DNA of 64,000 nucleotides from an uncultured Acidobacteriota bacterium (lineage in GTDB: Bacteria; Acidobacteriota; Terriglobia; Terriglobales; Acidobacteriaceae), in contig CAILAC010000016.1 in assembly GCA_903832055.1 (NCBI GenBank), positions 1,072,969 to 1,136,968 of the forward strand. Direction: 5' to 3'. Under the pieces are notes generated by a model that saw only the letters and a program-made list of their open reading frames with translations, had not been told where the DNA came from and ran no database searches. Every line of letters starts with the position of its first letter. The stretch's first letter is position 1. The translations under genes were made by a program, and so were the position numbers. Positions 26,009-34,847 of the stretch are shown here, in pieces.

Positions 26009-27463
26009 TTGAGCACGGAAACTTTAGTGGAGAAGCCGGCAAAGATTTCGTCGCTGCGTGAGGGAGTGGCCTCAGGGGCGACGACGGCGACCGAGTTGGC
26101 ACAGCATTACTATGCGCGGATTGAGGCGCATAATCCTGCATTGAACGTGTACCTGGCGCTCTCACAAGAGCAGGCGCTGGAGCAGGCGGGGGCGGTGGAT
26201 CTGGCGGCTGCGAAGGGCGATCCGCTGGGGCCGCTGGCGGGCATTCCTGTGGGCGTCAAAGATGTGCTGACGATGCAGGGGGTTGCGGCGACGGCGGGAT
26301 CGCGGATTCTGGAGGGATATGAGCCTCCTTACGATGCGACGTCGGTGGCCCGTCTCAAGGCGGCGGGCGCGGTGATTCTAGGCAAGATCAATTGCGATGA
26401 GTTTGCGATGGGCTCGTCGAATGAGAATTCGGCGTATGGGCCGGTGCGCAATCCGCATGATCTGGAGCGGGTGCCGGGCGGGTCGAGCGGCGGGTCAGCG
26501 GCGGCGGTGGCTGCCAACCTGGCTGTGGCGACGCTGGGCACGGATACGGGCGGGTCGATTCGCCAGCCGGCAAGCTTCTGCGGCGTGGTGGGCGTGCTGC
26601 CGACCTATGGGCGGGTTTCGCGATTCGGGCTGATTGCGTTTGCCTCTTCGCTGGACCGGGTGGGGCCATTTGCGGGCAATGTGCGCGATGCGGCGACGCT
26701 GCTGGAGGTGATTTCAGGCGCGGATGAGCGGGACGCGACGAGTTCGCGGCGGCCGGTGCCGGCCTTTGCGGCGGAGTCAGACAAGGGCGTGCGCGGGCTG
26801 CATATCGGGATTCCCGAGGAGTATTTTGGTGCCGGGCTTGACCCGGAAGTACGTGAGGCGATTGAGGATGGCATCGCGGCGCTGGAGACGGCGGGCTGCA
26901 TCATCAAGCGCATCAGCCTCAAGCACACAAGGTACGCTATCCCGACGTATTACCTGGTGGCGACGGCCGAGGCCAGTGCGAACCTGGCGCGCTTTGACGG
27001 CGTTCGCTACGGGCACCGGTCGGCTCAGGCGACGAATCTCTCGTCGATGTACAAGCTTTCGCGCGAAGAGGGTTTTGGCGCGGAGGTGAAGCGGCGCATT
27101 CTGCTGGGGACGTATGCGCTGAGCGCGGGCTATTACGACGCGTATTACAAGAAGGCGCAGCAGGTGCGACGGCTGCTGGCGGAGGAGTTCGTGGGCGCGT
27201 TTGCCGGGGTGGATGCGATTGTGACGCCGACCGCGCCGACTGCTGCCTTCAAGCTGGGCGAAAAGACGGATGACCCGCTGGCGATGTATCTGGCGGATAT
27301 TTATACCGTCACGGCAAGTCTCGCGGGTATTTGCGGCGTGACCGTGCCGTGCGGTACGACCAAGGCAGGGCTGCCGGTGGGGATGCAGGTGCTGGGGCCG
27401 CACTTTGGCGAGGCGATGGCCTTTCGCGTGGCGCGCGCGGTAGAGCGGGCGCAGATGTACTAG
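26009..27463 (+). CDS. gatA: Asp/Glu-tRNA amidotransferase subunit A
   Basis: 484 residues from TTG 26009, preceded by ACGGAGAA, which gives the normal GatA length; a TTG at 25961 is the other possible start. The amidase triad is K84 (GVKDV), S159 (GGSSGGSAA) and S183 (TDTGGSIRQP). It releases ammonia from glutamine and channels it to GatB. An asnS gene is also present in this window, so the enzyme is probably needed mainly for Gln-tRNA(Gln); a tRNA-Gln gene lies at 56114. Confidence 0.95.
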   Translation: MSTETLVEKPAKISSLREGVASGATTATELAQHYYARIEAHNPALNVYLALSQEQALEQAGAVDLAAAKGDPLGPLAGIPVGVKDVLTMQGVAATAGSRILEGYEPPYDATSVARLKAAGAVILGKINCDEFAMGSSNENSAYGPVRNPHDLERVPGGSSGGSAAAVAANLAVATLGTDTGGSIRQPASFCGVVGVLPTYGRVSRFGLIAFASSLDRVGPFAGNVRDAATLLEVISGADERDATSSRRPVPAFAAESDKGVRGLHIGIPEEYFGAGLDPEVREAIEDGIAALETAGCIIKRISLKHTRYAIPTYYLVATAEASANLARFDGVRYGHRSAQATNLSSMYKLSREEGFGAEVKRRILLGTYALSAGYYDAYYKKAQQVRRLLAEEFVGAFAGVDAIVTPTAPTAAFKLGEKTDDPLAMYLADIYTVTASLAGICGVTVPCGTTKAGLPVGMQVLGPHFGEAMAFRVARAVERAQMY

Positions 27464-27519
27464 GGATTGCCTGCGGGCATTCGCTGTTCCAGAGCAAATC
27501 GGGTACTATCGGAGCGCGT

Positions 27520-28221
27520 ATGCGATTTCGATGGTGCCCGATTTTCGTTGTTGCAGTGGCAGCGCTTGTGGCCCATGCCGCGACGCCGCCCAGGAAGCCG
27601 CATGTGGTGGTGCTGGGCGCGGCGAAGTCGGTGGCGTACTCCAGGGCGGGCGACCCGGCGGGGGCAGGGCCAGAGGAGAGTTCGCTGAAGACGCGGCCGC
27701 TGGTGGTGGATGGCCGGGTGAGCGAGTGGACGACGGGCGATGCGCATGACGTGACGGACCGGAGTTTTGTGGTGCGGCGAGCGCTGCGGATCAACGACGC
27801 GCTGCCTGGCGATGCGAAATCTGGCGCAAGCCACTGGGTGTGGCAGCGCGGGCCGTGGCTGCTGGTGGACCGTCTGACGGGCCATGTTACGGCGCTGAAG
27901 CTGCCGGACTACGATCCGGGAGCGAGCCAGGTGGCTTGGTTTCGCGACTTTGGGGCGTATTGCGGCGTGACGGCGACAGCAAAAAGCCTGTACGCGATGG
28001 TGTGGCAGGTGGGCGTGCGGCGACCAGTGCTGGCTAAAAAGCTTGCCACATATGACGCGGAGAATCACGCATGGCCGGTGTGCGGGCAGACGGAGTGGCA
28101 GCGGGAGCCGCTGCGGGTGACCTTTCATCCTTTAGGCAAAGACGCTGTGAGTTTTGATGTTGTCGGAGGGTCGGCGGCGCTGGTGGAAGACGGGGATGCG
28201 GACGAGCCTGCGAAGCCTTAA
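27520..28221 (+). CDS. Secreted protein of unknown function
   Basis: 233 residues from ATG 27520, with GGAG five bases upstream. A clear signal peptide (MRFRWCPIFVVAVAALVAHA) is followed by a single globular domain rich in Trp and beta strands (HVVVLGAAKSV, FVVRRALRINDAL, WVWQRGPWLLVDRLTG). I do not recognise the family. The codon pattern matches the neighbours and the spacing to gatA (56 bases) and to the FmdE-like gene (17 bases) suggests an operon. Periplasmic or outer-membrane-facing location inferred from the leader. Confidence 0.7.
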   Translation: MRFRWCPIFVVAVAALVAHAATPPRKPHVVVLGAAKSVAYSRAGDPAGAGPEESSLKTRPLVVDGRVSEWTTGDAHDVTDRSFVVRRALRINDALPGDAKSGASHWVWQRGPWLLVDRLTGHVTALKLPDYDPGASQVAWFRDFGAYCGVTATAKSLYAMVWQVGVRRPVLAKKLATYDAENHAWPVCGQTEWQREPLRVTFHPLGKDAVSFDVVGGSAALVEDGDADEPAKP

Positions 28222-28238
28222 GCGAGACGGGTAGACGG

Positions 28239-28832
28239 ATGGAATCTTTTCACGAATTGCTACAGCGGGCGGAAGAGGCGCATGGGCATTTGTGCGCGGG
28301 GCAGATTCTGGGCGTGCGCATGGCCATGCTGGCTTGCCGGCAGCTTGAAATTGACGAGCCGCGCGGGGCGGACCGCAAGAAACTGGTGTGTTTTGTTGAG
28401 ATTGACCGCTGCGCCACCGACGCCATTGGCCTGGTGACGGGGTGCCGGCTGGGCAAGCGGGCGCTGAAGTTTCGCGACTGGGGCAAGATGGCGGCGACCT
28501 TTGTGAATCTGGCGACGGGGCGCGCGCTGCGCGTTGTGGCGGTTGAGAGTTCGCGGGAATTGGCGCGGCTGCGCTATCCGGAGATTGAAAACAAGAGCCA
28601 GCAGCAGATGAAGGCGTATCGCGAGCTGGCTGATGCGGAGCTTTTCCGCGAGCAGTGGGTGACGGTTGACCTGGAGGCGCGGGAGATGCCGGGGTACAAG
28701 GGCGCGCGGGTCATCTGTGCCGAGTGCGGCGAGGGCGTGAACTTTGACCGCTTTGTGGTTCGCGATGGCCGGGAGCTTTGCCTGAGCTGCGCTGACCCCG
28801 GTTTGCGCTATTGGAAACCGCTGGTTGACTGA
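28239..28832 (+). CDS. FmdE-like protein with C-terminal zinc ribbon
   Basis: 197 residues. HGHLCAGQILGVRMAMLACR near residue 15 and EIDRCATDAIGLVTGC near 50 are the cysteine motifs of the FmdE family, named after a subunit of formylmethanofuran dehydrogenase. A CAEC...CLSC zinc ribbon closes the protein (about 163-184). In bacteria without methanofuran metabolism these proteins are thought to handle metals such as molybdenum or to bind formate-enzyme cofactors; the exact role is not established. It is cytosolic and directly follows the secreted unknown protein. Confidence 0.82.
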   Translation: MESFHELLQRAEEAHGHLCAGQILGVRMAMLACRQLEIDEPRGADRKKLVCFVEIDRCATDAIGLVTGCRLGKRALKFRDWGKMAATFVNLATGRALRVVAVESSRELARLRYPEIENKSQQQMKAYRELADAELFREQWVTVDLEAREMPGYKGARVICAECGEGVNFDRFVVRDGRELCLSCADPGLRYWKPLVD

Positions 28833-28845
28833 GCGGGACAATTTT

Positions 28846-28909
28846 GGGCGGGGCCGGTTCCGAGCGGGGCCAGTTCTTAGCGTGGCCAGTTCTGAGCGGG
28901 GCCGGTGAA
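28846..28909. repeat. Tandem repeat of about 16 bases (agcggggccRgttct)
   Basis: Four imperfect copies in a row: ggcggggccggttcc, gagcggggccagttctt, agcgtggccagttct and gagcggggccggtgaa, just after the FmdE-like stop. Confidence 0.7.
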
Positions 28910-29284
28910 GCCCCCCCGGGAAGGTGAAGGATCAGGCGCGAATTTTGCAGATTGTTGCTCTATTTGTCGGTTTAGTGGATGTGTTTGCTAGACTGATTGC
29001 GATGCAGTCAGGTCGGGAAAGTCGCGGGAATTCTGCGCTTGACCTGAAATGGGGCATTTAGAGCAGTTGCAGTGTCGAACAGGAAGCAGACGGCGGTTGG
29101 GTCAGGCGGCAGTTTTTTGAGGTTCCGTGACTGAATAGCCGCGATTGCCATGGACGGGGACGCGAAGTCTTAGACCTTGCCCCGGCCGGACCATTCCCGG
29201 AGACAAAAATACCTGGAGGCAAGCGGGCCATCGGAGGCCGCGCCTCAAGTTCGGGCTGGATTGCCGAACAGATCAAGGACTTGT
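28910..29284 (+). other. Gap before yajC with possible structured RNA or long leader
   Basis: No protein gene is visible. A promoter-like pair, TTGTCG (28965) with TGCTAG 16 bases later, is followed by about 270 bases containing strong stems. The clearest is GGACGGGG (29152-29159) with CCCCGGCC (29180-29187), one mismatch, and an inner AAGTC/GACCTT helix. It could be a 5' leader of the yajC-secDF operon or a separate small RNA. I could not match it to a known family. Confidence 0.35.
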
Positions 29285-29605
29285 GTGTTGATTGAAGTAG
29301 CGATGTTTGCGGGCGGAATGTTTGGTGCGGGCGGATCGGGATTTTCGATGCTGCTGCCGGTGCTGATGATTGGTGTGGTGTACCTGATGATGATCAGGCC
29401 ACAGCAGAAGAAGCAGAAGCAGTGGGCTCAGATGCTCTCAGAGCTGAAGACGGGCGACCGGATCACGACCACGGGCGGGATTCGCGGGACGATTCTGAGC
29501 TTGAAGGATGATTCTCTGATTCTGCGTGTAGCACCGGATGGTTTGAAGATTGAGGTTGTGAAGAGCGCGATTGCGGCTGTGACAACCCAGGAAGAGGGCA
29601 AGTAG
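29285..29605 (+). CDS. yajC: Preprotein translocase subunit YajC
   Basis: 106 residues from GTG 29285, which has AAGGA five bases upstream; ATG 29303 would give 100 residues. One membrane helix (MLLPVLMIGVVYLMMIRPQQ) is followed by the cytosolic SH3-like domain with the conserved LKTGDRITTTGGIRGTI. YajC joins SecDF at the SecYEG channel. The gene heads the yajC-secD-secF operon, the usual bacterial order. Confidence 0.93.
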   Translation: MLIEVAMFAGGMFGAGGSGFSMLLPVLMIGVVYLMMIRPQQKKQKQWAQMLSELKTGDRITTTGGIRGTILSLKDDSLILRVAPDGLKIEVVKSAIAAVTTQEEGK

Positions 29606-29647
29606 CCGCTGACCGGACCCTGGTCAGTGAGCACGGACTAATTCATC

Positions 29648-31273
29648 ATGAAGAAGAATCTGAACGGCAAAATCGCGATTATTTTTGGGGTACTGCTGGT
29701 CTGCCTGTACGGCATTTTTGGTCTGCCCAAGGGCGTGACCGGAGCTGCGTTGCAGGCGGCGATCACAGAGCGTATCCACCTGGGCCTTGATCTGCGCGGC
29801 GGCGCTCACCTGATTTTGCAGGTGGTCGTCAACGACGCAGTCAATGCAGAGACCGACAACACGGTAGCGCGCATCCAGCAGGATCTGCCAGCGGCCAAGG
29901 TCACCTTTGGCTCGGTGCTGAAGCCGGATCCGGCGATGCCGCAGATGATCCGGATTCTCGGAGCTGACCCGGCCAAATCCAGCGACGTGCGCAACGAGCT
30001 GAGCAACCGCTACGGGACTGAATACGACGTCACTGGTGGCGGCCCCGACGGTGCCTGGACTCTCACCATGAAGCCGACCCAGTTGGCCGATCTGCAGACG
30101 CGCACGGTTGATCAGACCATCGACACCATTCGCGACCGCGTCGACAAGCTCGGCGTGAGCGAGCCGGTGATCCAGAAGTACGGCCTGGGCGAAAACCAGA
30201 TTCTCGTCGAGCTGCCGGGCGTGGACGATCCGGACCGTGTCCGCGACATCATCCAGTCGACATCGCGCCTTGAGGTGCATGAGGTGGCGGGCAACTCGGC
30301 CGGCTACGCCAGCGAGCAGGAAGCGCTGGCCAGCCTGGGTGGCGCAGTGCCGCCCGATCAGATGCTGCTGCACGGTGACAGCCAGGGGCTGACCTCCGAC
30401 GGCCAGGATCATATTTTCCTCGTGAAGCGGGTTTCGATTGTGGGCGGCAAGGACTTCCGTGACGCCAGCGCCATCGCCGCCAACGATACCGGCCGCCAGG
30501 GTGTGAACTTTGTGCTCACCAACAACGGCGGCGAGCGCTTCTACGACTACACGTCTTCGCACATCGGCAGCTACATGGCCATCGTGCTCGGCGACCGGGT
30601 CAAGAATGTCGCGGTTATCAAGGGCGCCATTCGCGACAACGGCCAGATCGAGGGCCAGTTCAGCAAGGAACAGATTGACGCGCTCAGCTTTACCCTGCGC
30701 ACCGGCGCATTGCCGGCCAGCCTGGTAGAGAAGGAAGTGCGGACGGTTGGACCCTCGCTGGGCGCGGATTCGATCAAGCAGGGCGTGATTGCGGCGATTG
30801 CAGGCATGCTGGCCGTGATGGCGTTCATGCTCATCTACTACCGCGGCTCGGGCATCAATGCGGACCTGGCGCTTTTCCTGAACCTGGTGATTTTGCTGGG
30901 CTTCATGGGATTCAGCCATGCGACGCTGACATTGCCGGGCATCGCGGGTGTGATTCTCACGATTGGTATGGGCGTCGACTCGAACGTGCTGATCTTTGAG
31001 CGCATTCGAGAAGAGATACGCGCCGGCAAGGGGCCTGCGCAGGCAGTCGACCAGGGCTTTGCACATGCCTGGATCACGATTGTCGATACGCACGTCACCA
31101 CCATCGTCTCAGCGGCCATTCTGTTCATGTTCGGCACCGGGCCGGTGAAGGGCTTTGCGGTCACGCTGGTGTTTGGTTTGCTGGCCAATCTGTTTACGGC
31201 AGTGTTTGTATCGCGCGTGATCTTTGACTCGCATGTGAACCACAAGCTGGCCGGACAGAAGCTTTCGATCTAA
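29648..31273 (+). CDS. secD: Protein translocase subunit SecD
   Basis: 541 residues. An N-terminal helix is followed by the periplasmic head (LGLDLRGGAHLILQV at 45-59 and the P1 domain) and five C-terminal helices. GVTGAALQAAITERIHLGLD and IAGVILTIGMGVDSNVLIFE (helix 4, with the proton-relay Asp) are diagnostic. SecD uses the proton gradient to pull polypeptides through SecYEG. It lies 42 bases after yajC. A 9-bp hairpin separates it from secF. Confidence 0.96.
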   Translation: MKKNLNGKIAIIFGVLLVCLYGIFGLPKGVTGAALQAAITERIHLGLDLRGGAHLILQVVVNDAVNAETDNTVARIQQDLPAAKVTFGSVLKPDPAMPQMIRILGADPAKSSDVRNELSNRYGTEYDVTGGGPDGAWTLTMKPTQLADLQTRTVDQTIDTIRDRVDKLGVSEPVIQKYGLGENQILVELPGVDDPDRVRDIIQSTSRLEVHEVAGNSAGYASEQEALASLGGAVPPDQMLLHGDSQGLTSDGQDHIFLVKRVSIVGGKDFRDASAIAANDTGRQGVNFVLTNNGGERFYDYTSSHIGSYMAIVLGDRVKNVAVIKGAIRDNGQIEGQFSKEQIDALSFTLRTGALPASLVEKEVRTVGPSLGADSIKQGVIAAIAGMLAVMAFMLIYYRGSGINADLALFLNLVILLGFMGFSHATLTLPGIAGVILTIGMGVDSNVLIFERIREEIRAGKGPAQAVDQGFAHAWITIVDTHVTTIVSAAILFMFGTGPVKGFAVTLVFGLLANLFTAVFVSRVIFDSHVNHKLAGQKLSI

Positions 31274-31315
31274 CAGATTTGAGTTAACAGCTTTGCAGGT
31301 GAGCAAGTTAGCACG

Positions 31316-31355
31316 TTAGCCCCGGAGCAAGTGAGTGAGCTTGCCGCGGGGCTAA
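31316..31355 (+). other. Hairpin between secD and secF
   Basis: TTAGCCCCG (31316-31324) pairs perfectly with CGGGGCTAA (31347-31355), and GCAAG/CTTGC extends the helix inside. No T-run follows, so it is more likely a processing or stability element than a full terminator. Confidence 0.6.
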
Positions 31356-31374
31356 TAGGGAAGGTACAGGAATC

Positions 31375-32337
31375 GTGGAACTATTTCGCAATGTAAACGT
31401 GGACTGGCTGGGGAAAAAGTGGTACTTCCTCGGCTTCAGCTTGATCTTCAGCGTGGCCGGAATTATCTCAATGGGTGTGCACTGGGCGCAGATTGGCAGC
31501 CCGGTACCGCTCGGCGTTGATTTCCGCGGTGGCACGCAGGTGCAGGTGCAGTTTCAAAATGCGCCCGACGCAAACAGCATTCGCAAGGCAACCGAGGCTG
31601 CCGGCATCAAGGACGCGCACATCGTGGCCTATGATCAGGCCGCCAGCCGCGAGATGCTGATCAGCCTGCCGGAGCAGTCTGACGAAGTGACGGTGGACGC
31701 AGGCCGCAAGCAGATCGTCGATGCGCTGCATGCTCACTACGACAACCCATTCACCGTGCGCAACGTGCAGGCGGTTGGCCCGACGGTCGGCAAGCAGCTT
31801 GAGAAGCAGGCAGGTCTCGCGACGCTCTACTCGCTTCTGGGCATGCTGGTGTACCTGTGGTTCCGTTTCGAGCTTATCTATGGCGTGGCGGCGGTCGTGG
31901 CGGTCTTCCATGACACTCTGATCACGGTTGGCTTCTTTGCTTTGACGAATCAGGAAATCAGCCTGACGGTCATCGCGGCGATTTTGACGCTGGTTGGATA
32001 CTCGATGAACGACACCATCGTCGTCTTTGACCGCATCCGCGAAAACCTGCGGCTGACGCGGCGTGAAGGCCTCACCGACGTGGTCAACCGCAGCATCAAT
32101 CAGACGCTGAGCCGGACAGTGCTCACCTCCGGTTTGACATTCCTAACGGTACTTGCGCTATATCTATTTGGCGGCCAGGTATTGCACGGATTCTCGTTTG
32201 CGTTGGTCGTGGGCATTCTGATTGGCACGTATTCGTCAATCGCGGTGGCGGCACCGATGCTGGTGGCTTATCAGGATTGGCGCGCGAGCAAGGGTAAGGC
32301 GGCTGTATTGCCGGCTGCCAAACGCGGCAAGGCCTAA
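31375..32337 (+). CDS. secF: Protein translocase subunit SecF
   Basis: 320 residues from GTG 31375, with AAGG upstream. First helix (about 17-37), then VDFRGGTQVQVQF, a short periplasmic domain and five further helices containing YSMNDTIVVFDRIREN and SRTVLTSGLTFLTVLAL, the SecF signature. It forms the SecDF complex with the upstream product. The end of the protein is Lys/Ala-rich (KGKAAVLPAAKRGKA). Confidence 0.96.
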   Translation: MELFRNVNVDWLGKKWYFLGFSLIFSVAGIISMGVHWAQIGSPVPLGVDFRGGTQVQVQFQNAPDANSIRKATEAAGIKDAHIVAYDQAASREMLISLPEQSDEVTVDAGRKQIVDALHAHYDNPFTVRNVQAVGPTVGKQLEKQAGLATLYSLLGMLVYLWFRFELIYGVAAVVAVFHDTLITVGFFALTNQEISLTVIAAILTLVGYSMNDTIVVFDRIRENLRLTRREGLTDVVNRSINQTLSRTVLTSGLTFLTVLALYLFGGQVLHGFSFALVVGILIGTYSSIAVAAPMLVAYQDWRASKGKAAVLPAAKRGKA

Positions 32338-32552
32338 GGGGCAAGACTTGAAGCAGCGGCGGGCGAATCTAAAGCGGTTTGCCCCGCCCACTGCACCAGA
32401 AATACGACATGTTTTGCGGAGTACGGGTGGTTCTGATATAGGTTGTGCACACTCTTAGAGGCCCAAAATCGGGGGCCAAAAAAGCCGGGAACATTTTTCA
32501 CGCACCCGGTGTCTAAAGTGAGAGAAATCCAAGAAAAGATTCGAGGTCGGCC

Positions 32553-33272
32553 ATGTTTGAAGATTCAACGTTTGAATCCAGCAATCGAATCAAGAAGACA
32601 AATTGGTGGATGATCGCCACAGCGATCCTCAACCTCTCCATTCTTGCAGTCATGATTCTGATCCCGCTGTTGTATCCGGAAGCGCTGCCCAAGGCTGCGA
32701 TGACCACGCTGCTGGTGGCACCTCCACCCCCGCCGCCTCCGCCCCCGCCACCGCCACCCGAGGTTCACGTGGTGCAGGTGAAGCCCCAGATGATGAACAA
32801 TCAGTTGACGGCTCCTACCAAGATCCCCAAAGACATCAAGATGGTCGCTGAGAAAGAAGCGCCCCCGTCCTCCGGATTTGGTGTAGCCGGCATGGATATG
32901 GGCGGCGGAGCCTCTGGCGGCGTCATTGGCAGCGTGTTTGGTTCGGGCGCTCCCAAGCCGGTCGTCAAGGCAGAAACGCCGAAGAAGATAGCGATCTCAT
33001 CCGGTGTTGCGGCAGGTAACCTGATCCAGAAGGTGCAGCCCATCTACCCGCCGATTGCCAAAGCGGCGCGTCAGCAAGGTACAGTAGTCTTGCACGCGAC
33101 GATTTCAAAGTCTGGCACCATTGAAAATCTTCAGGTGGTAAGCGGCAACGCAATGCTGCAACAGGCCGCGCTGGATGCCGTCCGTAACTGGCGGTACAAG
33201 CCGTACTTGCTCAACGGCGACCCCGTTGAAGTGGATACGACCATCAACGTAGTCTTCAACCTGGGTGGTTGA
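32553..33272 (+). CDS. tonB: TonB energy transducer
   Basis: 239 residues. A membrane helix at about 20-42 (WWMIATAILNLSILAVMILI), a run of 13 prolines near residue 55, a Gly-rich linker and the C-terminal TonB domain (NLIQKVQPIYPPIAKAARQQ, ending NVVFNLGG). It spans the periplasm and passes proton-motive force energy to outer-membrane receptors. It heads the tonB-exbB-exbD-exbD-TPR cluster. The short palindrome GGCCC/GGGCC at 32461-32480 lies in its upstream region. Confidence 0.92.
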   Translation: MFEDSTFESSNRIKKTNWWMIATAILNLSILAVMILIPLLYPEALPKAAMTTLLVAPPPPPPPPPPPPPEVHVVQVKPQMMNNQLTAPTKIPKDIKMVAEKEAPPSSGFGVAGMDMGGGASGGVIGSVFGSGAPKPVVKAETPKKIAISSGVAAGNLIQKVQPIYPPIAKAARQQGTVVLHATISKSGTIENLQVVSGNAMLQQAALDAVRNWRYKPYLLNGDPVEVDTTINVVFNLGG

Positions 33273-33325
33273 TGCCCGTCTGGATGAGAACAGGCTTCAA
33301 GTCTGGCTCATCTTCGTAAAAGCCT

Positions 33326-33351
33326 GAGTGGGACCAGCGACGGCCCCACTC
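33326..33351 (+). other. Hairpin between tonB and exbB
   Basis: GAGTGGG (33326-33332) pairs with CCCACTC (33345-33351). No T-run follows, so it may be an attenuating or processing hairpin within the operon. Confidence 0.5.
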
Positions 33352-33409
33352 CCCCGCAGCAGTACACATCTCGTACTACAGAAAGCATCCCCTCAGGAGG
33401 AACGATTCA

Positions 33410-34150
33410 GTGATTCTCGCTCAGCTTGCACATTTCGCCTCGCACCCCGCCAGCCTCGCCCTGTTTCAGGACCAGGGTGGTACCGTTGACTTCAGCCTTT
33501 TGGGCCTTTTGAACAACATGGGATGGCCGGCACGTATCATCGCCTTCATCTTGTTCGTGATGTCGATCTGGTCCCTCGCGGTCATGATTGATCGCTATCT
33601 GTACTTCACGGCTGCCCGCAAGCAGTCCCGCGAATTCGCCCCCAAGGTTGCCGGCGCCCTCAAGGACAGCAAGCTGGAAGAGGCGATCAAGATTGCCGAC
33701 CGCAGCAAGAAGTCTCACCTTGCTGAAGTCGTCACGGCTGGCCTGCAGGAGTTCCGCTCCACCGGTGGCGTTGTGAACGAAGAGACCATCGAGAGCTCCA
33801 AGCGCGCACTGGAACGGTCCGAAGCCATTGTTCATGCCAAGCTGAAGCGCGGCCTGGGCGTGTTGGCCACCATCGGCTCCACGGCTCCCTTCGTCGGCCT
33901 GCTCGGCACGGTTATCGGTATTTTGAACGCCTTCCAGCAGATCGCCACCCAGAAGTCTTCGGGTATCGGCGCGGTTGCCGGCGGTATTTCAGAAGCCCTG
34001 GTCACCACGGCGTTCGGCCTTCTGGTCGCCATCCCCGCGGTTATGACCTTCAACTACTTCAGCGGTCGCGTTGAAGCCTTCGACGTCGAGATGGACAACT
34101 CCTCCAGCGAGCTGGTGGACTACTTCATCAAGCAGAGCCACAAGCGCTAA
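33410..34150 (+). CDS. exbB: ExbB/TolQ-type proton channel protein
   Basis: 246 residues from GTG 33410, 9 bases after AGGAGG. Three helices: about 37-60 (RIIAFILFVMSIWSLAVMID), about 145-170 (LATIGSTAPFVGLLGTVIGI) and about 195-215. The MotA/TolQ/ExbB core is complete. It forms the pentameric proton channel that energises TonB. The upstream TonB and the two downstream ExbD genes make the full complex. Confidence 0.93.
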   Translation: MILAQLAHFASHPASLALFQDQGGTVDFSLLGLLNNMGWPARIIAFILFVMSIWSLAVMIDRYLYFTAARKQSREFAPKVAGALKDSKLEEAIKIADRSKKSHLAEVVTAGLQEFRSTGGVVNEETIESSKRALERSEAIVHAKLKRGLGVLATIGSTAPFVGLLGTVIGILNAFQQIATQKSSGIGAVAGGISEALVTTAFGLLVAIPAVMTFNYFSGRVEAFDVEMDNSSSELVDYFIKQSHKR

Positions 34151-34206
34151 TCGCGCGCGTGTACTGCCTCAGGCGGCATAGGTAACGGGCGAATTGGCGA
34201 GTCTGG

Positions 34207-34239
34207 AATGGCTGGCAGGGTGTGAACTCCTGTCAGCCA
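34207..34239 (+). other. Hairpin between exbB and exbD
   Basis: ATGGCTGGCAGG pairs with CCTGTCAGCCAT (12 bp with one G-T pair) around an 8-base loop. No T-tract. The 200-base gap holds nothing else clear. Confidence 0.6.
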
Positions 34240-34350
34240 TCCACAGAGCTGATTCCTCTGAGCCACCACCGTCAGGGCTGCCCCAAGGCTTGCCTGCACA
34301 GGAAGCCAACTGGAAATCGATAAGCGAAGTCATACACGCGGAGCAGACAC

Positions 34351-34782
34351 ATGGGAATTTCAGTACGAAACGAAGGCGCCAAGGTCAACTCCAACATCAA
34401 CGTCACCCCGATGGTGGACGTGATGCTGGTGCTGTTGATCATCTTCATGGTCATCACCCCGATGCTCCAGAACAAGGTCCAGGTGGATCTTGCCAGGACC
34501 GACAACCCAACCTCCATGCCTGACGCTGACAAAGAAGATGCGATCGTGGTCGCGGTGACGCGCAGCGGCGACTTCTATCTTGGCCAGGACAAGGTTGCAC
34601 CGTCCCAGCTCGGCGGCAAGGTTCGCGATAAACTCACCGACAAACCGGGCAAACAGATTTTCGTCCGCGCCGATGCTCGCGCGCGTTATCTGGATGTAGA
34701 GAATGCAATTGATGATGTCCGCACGGCAGGCGTTGATTCGGTGGGCTTGTTGACCGAAAAGCGTCAGGGACCTGGCGAATAA
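34351..34782 (+). CDS. exbD: ExbD/TolR-type biopolymer transport protein (first)
   Basis: 143 residues. The single helix near 22-42 contains the proton-carrying Asp in NVTPMVDVMLVLLIIFMVIT, followed by a periplasmic domain with YLGQDKVAPSQLGGKVRDKL. ExbD subunits sit inside the ExbB pentamer and use the proton gradient to drive TonB. The Asp in PMVDVML is the key residue. It is followed by a second ExbD gene 65 bases on. Confidence 0.93.
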   Translation: MGISVRNEGAKVNSNINVTPMVDVMLVLLIIFMVITPMLQNKVQVDLARTDNPTSMPDADKEDAIVVAVTRSGDFYLGQDKVAPSQLGGKVRDKLTDKPGKQIFVRADARARYLDVENAIDDVRTAGVDSVGLLTEKRQGPGE

Positions 34783-34847
34783 TTTGCAGTTCTCGTCTGG
34801 CGCAGCACAACCCGCAACTCAGTCGGGACAAATCAGGAGCTGAACAC

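Noticed and set aside
29060..29110. AGGAAGCAG similar to the SRP RNA loop
   Set aside because: The tetraloop and symmetric-loop pairings of SRP RNA cannot be formed.
29219..29230. GCAAGCGGGCCA, a match to part of E. coli 6S RNA
   Set aside because: Only 12 bases match and the surrounding bases do not fold into the 6S shape; the region is listed only as possible structured RNA.
29624..31093. Minus-strand open frame of 489 codons
   Set aside because: Antisense shadow of secD, with no family resemblance and no ribosome site.
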